DNA from: Alphaproteobacteria bacterium
GTDB lineage: Bacteria > Pseudomonadota > Alphaproteobacteria > UBA6615
DNA: 7,225 nucleotides
Reading direction: 5' to 3'
NCBI GenBank assembly: GCA_029243445.1
Contig: JAQWSA010000057.1
Location: 1 to 7,225 of the forward strand
Shown in pieces: positions 1 to 6,014 of the stretch (position 1 is the stretch's first letter; each line of letters opens with the position of its first letter). The position numbers and the translations under genes are program-made. The notes under the pieces are model-generated. The model worked only from the letters and a program-made list of their open reading frames with translations, ran no database searches and had not been told where the DNA came from.

Positions 1-470
1 CTCATGCTGATCCATTAACTATTGCTGCAACATTAGCTGAAATGAAAGCTCAAAAAATTTCTTGCTTACATAGTAATTCATTAGTGATTGGTGCTGATCA
101 AATATTGGATTATGACGGTGAGATGTTTAATAAACCAAAAAATACCGATGACGCAAAAGCACAACTTAATAAGCTAAGTGGAAAGAATCATACAATTTTG
201 GTAAGTGCTTGTATTTTGTTTAATGGAGATGTGTTGTGGAGATTTAATGATAAGGCCAATATGGAAATGCGACCTTTAAGTAATTCATATATAGATTGGT
301 ACATTAATGAATTTAAAGACCAGGTTTGCGAAACATTAGGGGCATATAGAATAGAGGGATTGGGAGCTCAACTTTTTACAAGTATAGATGGAGATTTTTT
401 CTCAATTCTTGGTCTTCCATTATTGCCCTTACTTAAGGAATTAAGAATTCACGGTGTAATTTCAACATGA
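1..470 (+). CDS. maf: Maf/YceF-like nucleotide pyrophosphatase (5' partial)
   Basis: This is the 3' part of a Maf-family nucleoside triphosphate pyrophosphatase, a cytosolic enzyme that hydrolyses non-canonical or methylated NTPs to the monophosphate plus PPi. The frame is open from position 3 and reads HADPLTIAATLAE before the first internal ATG at 42, so that ATG is not the true start. About 155 residues are visible and some 40 are missing, including the N-terminal substrate-binding segment. Visible family signatures are VIGADQIL, with the catalytic Asp codon at 96-98, then FNKP, LSGKNHTI, and near the C-terminus YRIEGLGAQLF and ILGLPLL. GADQ, rather than the GADT usual in the dTTP/UTP-specific branch, resembles the E. 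coli YceF branch (GSDQ) reported to act on m7GTP, so substrate is only inferred. Its TGA stop overlaps the aroE ATG by 4 nt, implying one operon and coupled translation. Confidence 0.88.
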   Translation, partial: HADPLTIAATLAEMKAQKISCLHSNSLVIGADQILDYDGEMFNKPKNTDDAKAQLNKLSGKNHTILVSACILFNGDVLWRFNDKANMEMRPLSNSYIDWYINEFKDQVCETLGAYRIEGLGAQLFTSIDGDFFSILGLPLLPLLKELRIHGVIST

Positions 471-1336
471 AGGAAAACCGCAGAAAAAATCTTAAAGCTG
501 GCGTTATGGGTTGGCCCGTATCACATTCATTGTCTCCTGTTTTACACGGTTACTGGCTTTCTAGATATAATATTAAGGGATCATATGAGGCTATTCCAGT
601 CCATCCAGAAGAGTTGGAAAAAGCCATTTCTGATCTGCGAAAAAAATTTTATAGGGGAGTTAATTTAACAGTTCCTCATAAAGAATCAGCTTTGGGTTAT
701 GTCGATAAAATTGATAATGTAGCTAAACGGATAGGGGCAATTAATACCATTATTGTAGAAGAAACGGGAGCATTAGTGGGCTCTAACACTGACGCAATAG
801 GATTTAAAGAAAATTTACGAGATATCGTACCTGAAGAGGTAGGGTGTGCCTGGTCTGGAAAACCTGCAGTTGTTTTGGGAGCGGGGGGGGCGGCTCGAGC
901 TGTTTGTGTTGCTCTTATGGATATAGGAATTAAAGAAATACGAATAGTAAATCGCAATGCTGATCGTGCTGTTGAGTTAATTGCACAGGTTGAAGGAATG
1001 GCCCATTTATCTAGTGTATATAAGTGGGACAAGCGAGCTGACACACTTTCAGGTGCGGGCCTTTTAGTTAATACCACGGCTCTGGGCATGACCGGAAAAT
1101 CACCGCTCAACATTGATTTAACGGAGCTGCCAATTGATGCTACTGTCTATGATATAGTATATACTCCGCAAGAAACTAAGCTTTTATTTAATGCTCGACA
1201 GCGAGGTAATAAAGTAGTGGATGGTTTGGGTATGTTGCTTCATCAGGCACGGCCCGGTTTTTATGCTTGGTTTGGCACTGATCCTATTGTTACTTCTGAG
1301 CTTCGTCAGGTTGTACTGGCCAATCTTTCTAAATAA
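467..1336 (+). CDS. aroE: Shikimate dehydrogenase (NADP+)
   Basis: AroE reduces 3-dehydroshikimate to shikimate with NADPH, the fourth step of the shikimate pathway to chorismate. The 289-residue length is normal. The shikimate-binding motif GWPVSHSLSPVLHG lies at residues 15-28 with the SxS serines at 19 and 21. NLTVPHK at 66-72 carries the catalytic Lys72, and SNTDA at 106-110 carries its partner Asp109. The nucleotide-binding loop GAGGAARA is at 138-145 and the NRN segment at 162-164 fits NADP preference. NTTALGM (202-208) and DGLGMLLHQ (252-260, with Gln260) complete the family pattern. The ATG lies inside the maf stop (ATGA), and no clear Shine-Dalgarno sequence sits 5-10 nt upstream, so termination-reinitiation after maf is the likely entry route. 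The nucleotide-binding loop is encoded partly by a run of eight G, at 883-890. Identification is secure. Confidence 0.97.
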   Translation: MKENRRKNLKAGVMGWPVSHSLSPVLHGYWLSRYNIKGSYEAIPVHPEELEKAISDLRKKFYRGVNLTVPHKESALGYVDKIDNVAKRIGAINTIIVEETGALVGSNTDAIGFKENLRDIVPEEVGCAWSGKPAVVLGAGGAARAVCVALMDIGIKEIRIVNRNADRAVELIAQVEGMAHLSSVYKWDKRADTLSGAGLLVNTTALGMTGKSPLNIDLTELPIDATVYDIVYTPQETKLLFNARQRGNKVVDGLGMLLHQARPGFYAWFGTDPIVTSELRQVVLANLSK

Positions 1337-1337
1337 C

Positions 1338-1341
1338 GGAG
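1338..1341 (+). promoter_or_regulatory. Ribosome binding site supporting the coaE TTG start
   Basis: GGAG lies two bases after the aroE stop codon and ends 6 nt before the TTG at 1348. There is no ATG or GTG in frame near the conserved N-terminus, so this site fixes the non-ATG start of coaE. Confidence 0.65.
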
Positions 1342-1347
1342 AATATT

Positions 1348-1935
1348 TTGTTTGTTTTAGGCCTTACTGGATCGATAGGAATGGGAAAATCCACGGCTGC
1401 AAATATGTTTAAATTACTAGGTGTACCTGTCCATGATGCGGATTCGTCGGTACATTATTTACTCTCTAAAGATACCTTAGTCTTGAAAAAAGTTGCTGAT
1501 CGGTTTCCTGAATCTTTTGATGGATTATCAATAGACCGGCAGATTTTAGGGTCTACGGTTTTTAATGATATTAAGGCCCGTAAAGATCTAGAAACTATTA
1601 TCCATCCGCACGTAAGAATGATGTCAAAATGTTTTTTGAGAAATCAGTCACGAATTGGTACGCGGTTGGTTGTACTTGATATTCCATTGCTTTACGAGAC
1701 AGGCAGTGATTCAAGAGTTCACTCTGTGGTTGTTGTTACGGCACCTAAGTTCTTGCAGCTGAGAAGGGTGCTAATGCGACCTGGTATGAATATTAAAAAA
1801 CTAGAGGGTATTCTAAAAAGCCAAATGTCAGATTATGATAAAAGAAGACGAGCGGATTTCATAGTGGAGACAGGCATAGGAAAGGCCTATACTTATAGAG
1901 CCTTGAGCAGATTGGTAAATCTACTTAGAACATAG
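1348..1935 (+). CDS. coaE: Dephospho-CoA kinase
   Basis: CoaE phosphorylates the ribose 3'-hydroxyl of dephospho-CoA with ATP, the last step of coenzyme A synthesis, in the cytosol. The 195-residue product begins MFVLGLTGSIGMGKST, with the P-loop GSIGMGKS at residues 8-15 almost at the N-terminus, as is normal for the family. DAD at 30-32, RQILGSTVF (64-72), IHP (85-87) and DIPLLYE (111-117) match the CoA-site and catalytic regions. RPGM (144-147) and KRRRADFIV (165-173) match the lid and C-terminal consensus. I chose the TTG at 1348 because it is preceded by a well-spaced GGAG and places the P-loop at its usual distance from the start; the next in-frame Met is inside the P-loop (residue 12). 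The gene follows aroE after 11 nt and precedes dnaQ by 27 nt, so it is in the same transcription unit. Confidence 0.96.
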   Translation: MFVLGLTGSIGMGKSTAANMFKLLGVPVHDADSSVHYLLSKDTLVLKKVADRFPESFDGLSIDRQILGSTVFNDIKARKDLETIIHPHVRMMSKCFLRNQSRIGTRLVVLDIPLLYETGSDSRVHSVVVVTAPKFLQLRRVLMRPGMNIKKLEGILKSQMSDYDKRRRADFIVETGIGKAYTYRALSRLVNLLRT

Positions 1936-1962
1936 AATTGCAATTTGTGAAAGAGATACTGA

Positions 1963-2643
1963 ATGAGAGAGATAATATTAGATACAGAAACAACAGGTCT
2001 CAATGCATCGTCGGGTGATCGCATAGTAGAGATTGGTTGCATAGAGCTTCTTAACCAAGTTCCTACGGGTAATTTTTTTCATACTTACGTTAATCCTGAA
2101 AGGGACATGCCTGAAGAAGCATTTGCTATTCATGGTCTAAGTGCTGAATTTTTATTAGATAAGCCAAAATTTAAAAACATTGTGGACGGTTTTCTTGAGT
2201 TTATTGGAGATGCACCGCTGGTTATACACAATGCGGAATTTGATCTACGCTTTATCGATTCGGAGTTATTATTACTAGAAAAAGAACCGATAGAACGTTC
2301 TAGATCTGTGGATACTGTAAAAATAGCTCGAAGACGGTATCCAGGAGCGCAGGTAAGCCTTGACGCGCTTTGCCGAAGATTTGAAATTGACCTATCTAGA
2401 CGCGACAAACATGGTGCTTTGCTAGATGCGGAGCTTTTAGCTGAGGTTTATTTATATTTAATGGGGGGTCGCCAACGCGGTCTTGATTTGAATTCAGGTC
2501 TATCTAAACTTGAACAAAACCAGTTATCGCAGGATGATCTTCCTGTGCGTTTAGTTCGACCCCATTTACCGTCAGCTGAAGAGCTAGATGAACATGAAGC
2601 TCTTCTAGACCAGATTAAGGGCCCTGTTTGGCGGACTGAATAA
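1963..2643 (+). CDS. dnaQ: DNA polymerase III epsilon subunit (3'-5' proofreading exonuclease)
   Basis: DnaQ is the proofreading exonuclease of the replicative polymerase III core, removing mismatched 3' nucleotides while bound to the alpha subunit. The 226-residue protein has all three exonuclease motifs of the DEDDh class. ExoI is DTETTGL at residues 7-13, with metal ligands Asp7 and Glu9. ExoII is HNAEFD at 89-94, ending in Asp94. ExoIII is KHGALLDAELL with His150 and Asp155. The charged C-terminal tail after about residue 175 (LEQNQLSQDDLPVRLVRP, then an acidic helix) corresponds to the region that binds alpha in E. coli. The ATG at 1963 gives the usual start two residues before the first beta-strand; a purine-rich GAAAGAG about 7 nt upstream is a modest ribosome site. 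It is the last gene of the maf-aroE-coaE-dnaQ run and ends 10 nt from the convergent secB stop. Confidence 0.97.
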   Translation: MREIILDTETTGLNASSGDRIVEIGCIELLNQVPTGNFFHTYVNPERDMPEEAFAIHGLSAEFLLDKPKFKNIVDGFLEFIGDAPLVIHNAEFDLRFIDSELLLLEKEPIERSRSVDTVKIARRRYPGAQVSLDALCRRFEIDLSRRDKHGALLDAELLAEVYLYLMGGRQRGLDLNSGLSKLEQNQLSQDDLPVRLVRPHLPSAEELDEHEALLDQIKGPVWRTE

Positions 2644-2653
2644 TATATAGTAC

Positions 2654-3193
2654 CTAAAGCTCAAATTCGAATTTATTTTCGTCAGATCCATTAGCTGGTT
2701 TCTCGGTTTTTTTAGCTTCTTCTGCCGCTTGCTTAGCGCGCTCTTGAAATAGAGCCATAAAATCTACGGGATGAATAAGTAAAGGTGGAAACCCACCTTC
2801 ACGAACACACTCAGCTACCACTGCACGCGCAAATGGAAATAACAAGCGAGGTGCTTCTACGTATAACATAAGAGCAATATATTCTTCTGGAGTTTCTCCA
2901 AGTGTAAAAACCCCGCCGTAAGCGGTTTCTACCATAAATAGCGTATCTTCGCCTGATGTACCCTCCGCCCTAATAGTTAATGTTACTTCGAATGTAGACC
3001 CTTCGAGGTTAACTGCGGATGTGTCAACGCCCACTTCTACATTTGGTTCCCCACTTTGTTGCATAAGACTCTTTGGGGCATTGGGGTTTTCAAAGGATAA
3101 ATCTTTCACGTATTGTGCATTAACAACAAGTGATGGCTGACCAGCTTGCCCTTCCTCGTTCATGTTTTGCGGTTGTTCATTATCTTCAGACAT
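2654..3193 (-). CDS. secB: Protein-export chaperone SecB
   Basis: SecB is a cytosolic homotetrameric chaperone that keeps secretory preproteins unfolded and hands them to SecA at the Sec translocon. The 179-residue protein carries the SecB core: QYVKDLSFENPNAP at residues 27-40, the strand region ending in YGGVFTLG (92-99), and EAPRLLFPFARAVVAECVREGG followed by PPLLIHPVDFMALF (113-149 overall). It is longer than E. coli SecB (155 aa) because of an acidic Gln/Asn-rich N-terminal extension of about 20 residues and a charged C-terminal tail from about 150; similar tails are usual in alphaproteobacteria. The ATG at 3193 has a good AGGAG 7 nt upstream. It is on the strand opposite to dnaQ and timA. 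fxsA lies upstream on the same strand, 127 nt away, so secB could be read from its own promoter or from fxsA. Confidence 0.97.
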   Translation of the reverse strand: MSEDNEQPQNMNEEGQAGQPSLVVNAQYVKDLSFENPNAPKSLMQQSGEPNVEVGVDTSAVNLEGSTFEVTLTIRAEGTSGEDTLFMVETAYGGVFTLGETPEEYIALMLYVEAPRLLFPFARAVVAECVREGGFPPLLIHPVDFMALFQERAKQAAEEAKKTEKPANGSDENKFEFEL

Positions 3194-3200
3194 AAATGAG

Positions 3201-3205
3201 CTCCT
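3201..3205 (-). promoter_or_regulatory. Ribosome binding site of secB
   Basis: On the minus strand this reads AGGAG, 7 nt before the secB ATG. It is one of the strongest Shine-Dalgarno matches in the window and supports the annotated start over internal Met11. Confidence 0.7.
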
Positions 3206-3320
3206 AATATATTATAACGGCCTATGGTTGGCGTTGTATGGTCAGGTTATCACTTAGAATTAATTTTAATAACCAATTTACTTATAGATAATTTTAGCAC
3301 GCCTTTATTTATTCTTCACC

Positions 3321-3797
3321 CTAATCTTTACCATTTTCATTTTCTTCTGGTATGTTTGTAGCCTCACCATCAATTATAGGGCCACCGTCGTTATTCCTGT
3401 GATAACTGGCCTTATCAGACATGGCGAACCTAGTTTTTTCAGAATTTTGTATTTTTTTCCATATATAATGTCCCAAAACTCTGCGTAAAGGTGGAACTAG
3501 CAACATAAAGCCGAATACATCTGTTAAAAATCCAGGAGTTAAAAGCAAAGCGCCAGATATAATAAGACATATACCCTCGAATAACTCTTGGACGGGTAAT
3601 CTTTGGGATTTCATCTCATGTTGTGCTCTATTTAGAGTCTGTAATCCCTGCCTACGTATTAGGGTAGTTCCTATAATAGCTGTTAGGATTACTATTGTTA
3701 ATGTCGACCATAAACCAATATAGGCGCCGATTTCTATAAAAAGCATTATTTCCATTAATGGTACACCAATGAAAATTACTAGAATCCATATTCCCAT
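3321..3797 (-). CDS. fxsA: FxsA family inner-membrane protein
   Basis: FxsA is a small polytopic cytoplasmic-membrane protein. The E. coli member is known for relieving phage T7 exclusion by the F plasmid when overproduced, but its normal role is unclear. The 158-residue product shows hydrophobic segments at about residues 3-20, 25-45, 74-88 and 92-105. Family motifs are PLMEIMLFIEIGAYIG (13-28), the loop IRRQGLQTL (47-55), and the hallmark GALLLTPGFLTDVFGFMLL (82-100) followed by PPLRR. The hydrophilic tail after 115 ends with GPIIDGEATNIPEEN, a pattern often seen at the C-terminus of alphaproteobacterial members. The ribosome site is poor: GAAAGAACAAGA directly precedes the ATG. It lies divergent from timA across 241 nt and upstream of secB. 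Position beside secB and tim44 is the usual alphaproteobacterial arrangement, which hints at, but does not prove, an envelope role. Confidence 0.93.
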   Translation of the reverse strand: MGIWILVIFIGVPLMEIMLFIEIGAYIGLWSTLTIVILTAIIGTTLIRRQGLQTLNRAQHEMKSQRLPVQELFEGICLIISGALLLTPGFLTDVFGFMLLVPPLRRVLGHYIWKKIQNSEKTRFAMSDKASYHRNNDGGPIIDGEATNIPEENENGKD

Positions 3798-3869
3798 TCT
3801 TGTTCTTTCATTCCGTTATGCTTATGTAATGTATTAATTAATTTTTAAATTGCAGCGTTTATTTTTTTT

Positions 3870-3887
3870 ATTAGCCAAAGATTAGCC
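3870..3887. repeat. Direct repeat ATTAGCC x2, 11-bp period
   Basis: ATTAGCC occurs at 3870-3876 and again at 3881-3887, separated by AAAG. The 11-bp period places both copies on the same helix face, as for a tandem regulator site. It lies between the divergent fxsA and timA starts. No known regulator is recognised, and a 7-bp repeat in A/T-rich DNA can arise by chance. Confidence 0.3.
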
Positions 3888-3975
3888 TTATTTAGTGTGA
3901 TTATCTAAAATAATTCTTTTTTTTGTTGTGGGTGGGCGCAAAAATGGCTTAGATCATGTAAACAATATAAAGTTT

Positions 3976-3981
3976 TATAAT
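3976..3981 (+). promoter_or_regulatory. Candidate -10 element for timA-mltA
   Basis: TATAAT matches the sigma-70 -10 consensus exactly and lies 57 nt before the timA GTG, facing the right way. No convincing -35 hexamer is present 16-18 nt upstream, and the surroundings are A/T-rich, so a chance match is quite possible. Confidence 0.25.
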
Positions 3982-4028
3982 AAAATAGTGCTTAACTTTT
4001 TGAAATAGCTCCTTTAGAGCGATTATAT

Positions 4029-4033
4029 AGGAA
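4029..4033 (+). promoter_or_regulatory. Ribosome binding site supporting the timA GTG start
   Basis: AGGAA ends 5 nt before the GTG at 4039. It decides the start of timA: from this GTG the product begins directly with its membrane anchor, as expected for the family. Confidence 0.6.
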
Positions 4034-4038
4034 ATCCA

Positions 4039-4713
4039 GTGTCACTTGATCTACTCTTATTTGCTGCAATAGCCGCCTTTCTTGTATTTCGTCTTAGAAA
4101 TGTTCTTGGCCGAAGAATGGGTAATGATCGTTCGCCCTTTGGTTCGAGCGAGCAAAGTGAAGATAAATCCCAAGTAAGTGAAGAAAATACAAATGGACAG
4201 AATGTTGTTACACTTCCCGATCGAGAATCTGAAGATCCTTTTATAGATCAGTCTGAGGGCGATTTTGGAGAAAACCTTCGTAAAATAAGAGAGGCAGATA
4301 GCTCCTTTAATTCGGGCACATTCGTTGAGGGAAGCTGTGCTGCTTTTGAAATCATAATAACTTCATATGCTAGTGGGGACAGTGAATCACTTCGCCCGCT
4401 TTTAAGTGATGAAGTTTACGATAAATTTTCTGGAGCTATTGCTGCGCGAGCTGATAATGGTCAAGCGATTGAAATGACTTTGGTAGGAATTCAGTCGAGT
4501 GAAATTATAGAAGCTTCAATGGATGGCTCCGTCGCTTTTGTTACTAATAAATTTGTAACTGAACAAATAGAGGTTACTAAAAATTTAGCTGGAGAGGTTA
4601 TTGACGGCGATCCTACCCGCGTTACTACGGTTACAGATATTTGGACCTTCGCTAGAAACACAAGATCAAGAAACCCAAACTGGACTCTTGTTGCTACAGA
4701 AGCCACCAATTGA
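4039..4713 (+). CDS. timA: Tim44-like domain protein, inner-membrane anchored (TimA)
   Basis: This is the alphaproteobacterial relative of mitochondrial Tim44, a protein attached to the inner membrane; its bacterial role is not firmly established. The 224-residue product has one N-terminal membrane segment (residues 3-18, LDLLLFAAIAAFLVFR), then the basic stretch LRNVLGRRMGNDR typical of these proteins. A Ser/Glu/Asp-rich linker spans about 35-75. The Tim44 domain runs from about 80 to 222, with FVEGSCAAFEIIITSYASGD (95-114) and LLSDEVYDKF (121-130). It continues with the LVGIQSSEIIEA helix/strand (148-159), a VTDIWTF segment (198-204) and NPNWTLVAT (212-220). The start is GTG with AGGAA 5 nt upstream. 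Its stop overlaps the mltA start (TTGA), so the two are probably translated together. Divergence from fxsA and linkage to mltA are common in alphaproteobacteria. Family membership is secure, function inferred. Confidence 0.92.
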   Translation: MSLDLLLFAAIAAFLVFRLRNVLGRRMGNDRSPFGSSEQSEDKSQVSEENTNGQNVVTLPDRESEDPFIDQSEGDFGENLRKIREADSSFNSGTFVEGSCAAFEIIITSYASGDSESLRPLLSDEVYDKFSGAIAARADNGQAIEMTLVGIQSSEIIEASMDGSVAFVTNKFVTEQIEVTKNLAGEVIDGDPTRVTTVTDIWTFARNTRSRNPNWTLVATEATN

Positions 4714-5936
4714 AGTTTCGTTATCAGATTAGACCACATATTTTTTTTATCGAATTTAAAAATAAGCTTATCCATCACCTGAGATGGGGTCTTTTTACGT
4801 TTGTTTGGTTTTCTGCTTCATGCGCTCCATCTAATTTCTCTCATAAGGACGGAAATATTAGTATGTTGCGGGTCGGGTATGATAAATTGCCTGGGTGGAG
4901 CTCAGGCAGTCCAGAAAATTCCCTAGATGCTTGGAAGCTTTCTTGTTATCGCATTTTAGAAATGGATCCAGAAAAAACGTTTAGTGGAAGTATAATAGCT
5001 GGTAAAGCAAGTGACTGGTTTTCTGTTTGTACAAAAATTATAGATCTTCCAAAAGACCGCAAGAGGGTAAGAACATTTATTGAGTCTAATTTCTTGCCCT
5101 ACGCCATATTTAATAGAAAAAATAATCGAGGTGTTTTTACGGGATACTTTGAGCCGATAGTCAAAGCATCGGAATTTTTTAATGATCAATACCGATTTCC
5201 TATACATGGAATACCCTTCGATCATGTTTCTTTAAACCTTCAAGATTTTGATCCCACACTTCCCGATACAAATATTGTTGGTAGGGTTAAGGGGGGTCGT
5301 TTAATCAACTATTATACCCGTTCTGAAGTACGCAATCTGGATAGTTCTACTCTGCCCGTTCTTTATTGGGCCGAGGATTTATTAAGCGTATATATTATGC
5401 AAGTGCAAGGTTCGGGGGTTATTCAGCTTACAGATGGCAAAAGACAGAGAATTAGTTTTGCCGGCCACAATGGACATGATTATATTTCTATAGGCCAATT
5501 ACTTATTGATAAAAAAGAGATTCAACCCGGGAAAGCTAGTTGGAAAGGTATTAAAAAGTGGATGAAGCGGCAAAAGGATTTAGGTGGGGGCTTATTAGAT
5601 TTAAACCCTCGATACATTTTTTTTAAAAAAACTAATGAAAATGGGCCGCAAGGATCTGCAGGTGTCCAACTAACTCCCAAACACTCAATGGCTGTAGACA
5701 GTAGATTTATACCAATGCATATTCCTTTATGGATAGACACAAAATATCCTGGAAAAATAAATAAACGTTTCCAACATTTAGTTTTGGCTCAGGATACAGG
5801 AAATGCTATTCGAGGGCCGGTTCGTGGCGATATATTTTGGGGGACAGGGCCTGGGGCTCTAAAATTAGCAGGGAAGATGAAAAGTTCTGGAGTGTATTTT
5901 GTTATTATACCAGCTAATATAAACATCTCTAATTAG
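4710..5936 (+). CDS. mltA: Membrane-bound lytic murein transglycosylase A (MltA)
   Basis: MltA cleaves the MurNAc-GlcNAc bond of peptidoglycan, leaving 1,6-anhydro-MurNAc ends, usually as an outer-membrane lipoprotein facing the periplasm. The 408-residue product has a basic N-terminus and a hydrophobic stretch (about 27-36) ending FSASCAPS. Cys38 would be the lipidated residue, though Ser at -3 makes the lipobox imperfect. The MltA barrel domain shows GVFTGYFEP (141-149), GRLINYYTRSEV (196-207), the WAEDLLSVYIMQVQGSG stretch (220-236) and GHNGHDYISIGQLL (252-265). The C-terminal 3D domain has AQDTGNAIRG (360-369), GDIFWGTG (373-380) and ALKLAG (383-388). Asp362 corresponds to the catalytic Asp (D308 in E. 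coli MltA), and Asp374 is a second conserved Asp. The TTG start at 4710 overlaps the timA stop by 4 nt and has a weak AGAAG 7 nt upstream; the next in-frame ATG would lie after the signal peptide. Confidence 0.95.
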   Translation: MKFRYQIRPHIFFIEFKNKLIHHLRWGLFTFVWFSASCAPSNFSHKDGNISMLRVGYDKLPGWSSGSPENSLDAWKLSCYRILEMDPEKTFSGSIIAGKASDWFSVCTKIIDLPKDRKRVRTFIESNFLPYAIFNRKNNRGVFTGYFEPIVKASEFFNDQYRFPIHGIPFDHVSLNLQDFDPTLPDTNIVGRVKGGRLINYYTRSEVRNLDSSTLPVLYWAEDLLSVYIMQVQGSGVIQLTDGKRQRISFAGHNGHDYISIGQLLIDKKEIQPGKASWKGIKKWMKRQKDLGGGLLDLNPRYIFFKKTNENGPQGSAGVQLTPKHSMAVDSRFIPMHIPLWIDTKYPGKINKRFQHLVLAQDTGNAIRGPVRGDIFWGTGPGALKLAGKMKSSGVYFVIIPANINISN

Positions 5937-5946
5937 ACAATTAGAG
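5927..5946. repeat. Perfect inverted repeat across the mltA stop codon
   Basis: CTCTAATT (5927-5934) and AATTAGAG (5939-5946) form a perfect 8-bp stem around a 4-nt AGAC loop that includes two bases of the TAG stop. It could be a weak transcription terminator or an mRNA 3'-end stabiliser for timA-mltA. Only two of the eight pairs are G-C, and the following bases (CAAATAAATTTT) are not an immediate T run, so intrinsic termination is doubtful. Confidence 0.4.
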
Positions 5947-6014
5947 CAAATAAATTTTAAATATGTTGCTAAAAGCACTTCATAATAAACGCTATGTTTT
6001 GGTAGAGTCATGAA
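5937..6014. other. Intergenic gap between mltA and lutA
   Basis: The 78-nt A/T-rich gap holds the distal arm of the hairpin over the mltA stop and must contain any dedicated lut promoter. TTGCTA (5966-5971) and TATGTT (5993-5998) resemble -35 and -10 hexamers, but the 21-nt spacing is too long for a normal sigma-70 promoter. No palindromic operator for a GntR-type lactate regulator is visible. Confidence 0.45.

Larger units (their letters stand above)
3798..4038. other. Divergent intergenic region between fxsA and timA
   Basis: This 241-nt, very A/T-rich stretch must hold the promoters of both fxsA (minus) and timA (plus). It contains two 8-T tracts (3862-3869 and 3917-3924), a direct repeat ATTAGCC at 3870-3876 and 3881-3887, and a G-rich patch after the second T tract (GTTGTGGGTGGGCG, from 3925). 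I see no open frame of note, no tRNA and no strong hairpin with a terminal T run, so I do not call an RNA gene here. Confidence 0.6.

Noticed and set aside
697..1113. Minus-strand open frame within aroE
   Set aside because: It lies wholly inside the well-supported aroE frame, has a low-complexity Ser/Thr/Pro-rich translation, and matches no family I recognise.
1221..1412. Plus-strand open frame bridging aroE and coaE
   Set aside because: It is out of frame with both genes, overlaps their conserved ends (the AroE C-terminus and the CoaE P-loop) and has no ribosome site.
2663..2674. 12-bp perfect palindrome AAATTCGAATTT
   Set aside because: It falls within secB codons for the repetitive Lys-Phe-Glu-Phe-Glu C-terminus and is explained by that coding.
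3211..3216. Perfect TATAAT on the minus strand just upstream of secB
   Set aside because: Transcription from it would begin inside the secB Shine-Dalgarno sequence, and no -35 element is at proper spacing.
3833..3842. ATTAATTAAT palindrome upstream of fxsA
   Set aside because: It is low-complexity A/T sequence and such palindromes are expected by chance here.
4008..4020. Small inverted repeat GCTC...GAGC before the timA ribosome site
   Set aside because: The stem is only 4 bp with flanking mismatches, too weak to call a riboswitch, attenuator or operator.
4491..5740. Several minus-strand open frames across timA and mltA (4491-4778, 4956-5225, 5522-5740)
   Set aside because: They are antisense to strongly conserved coding sequence, have no plausible ribosome sites and show no recognisable domains.
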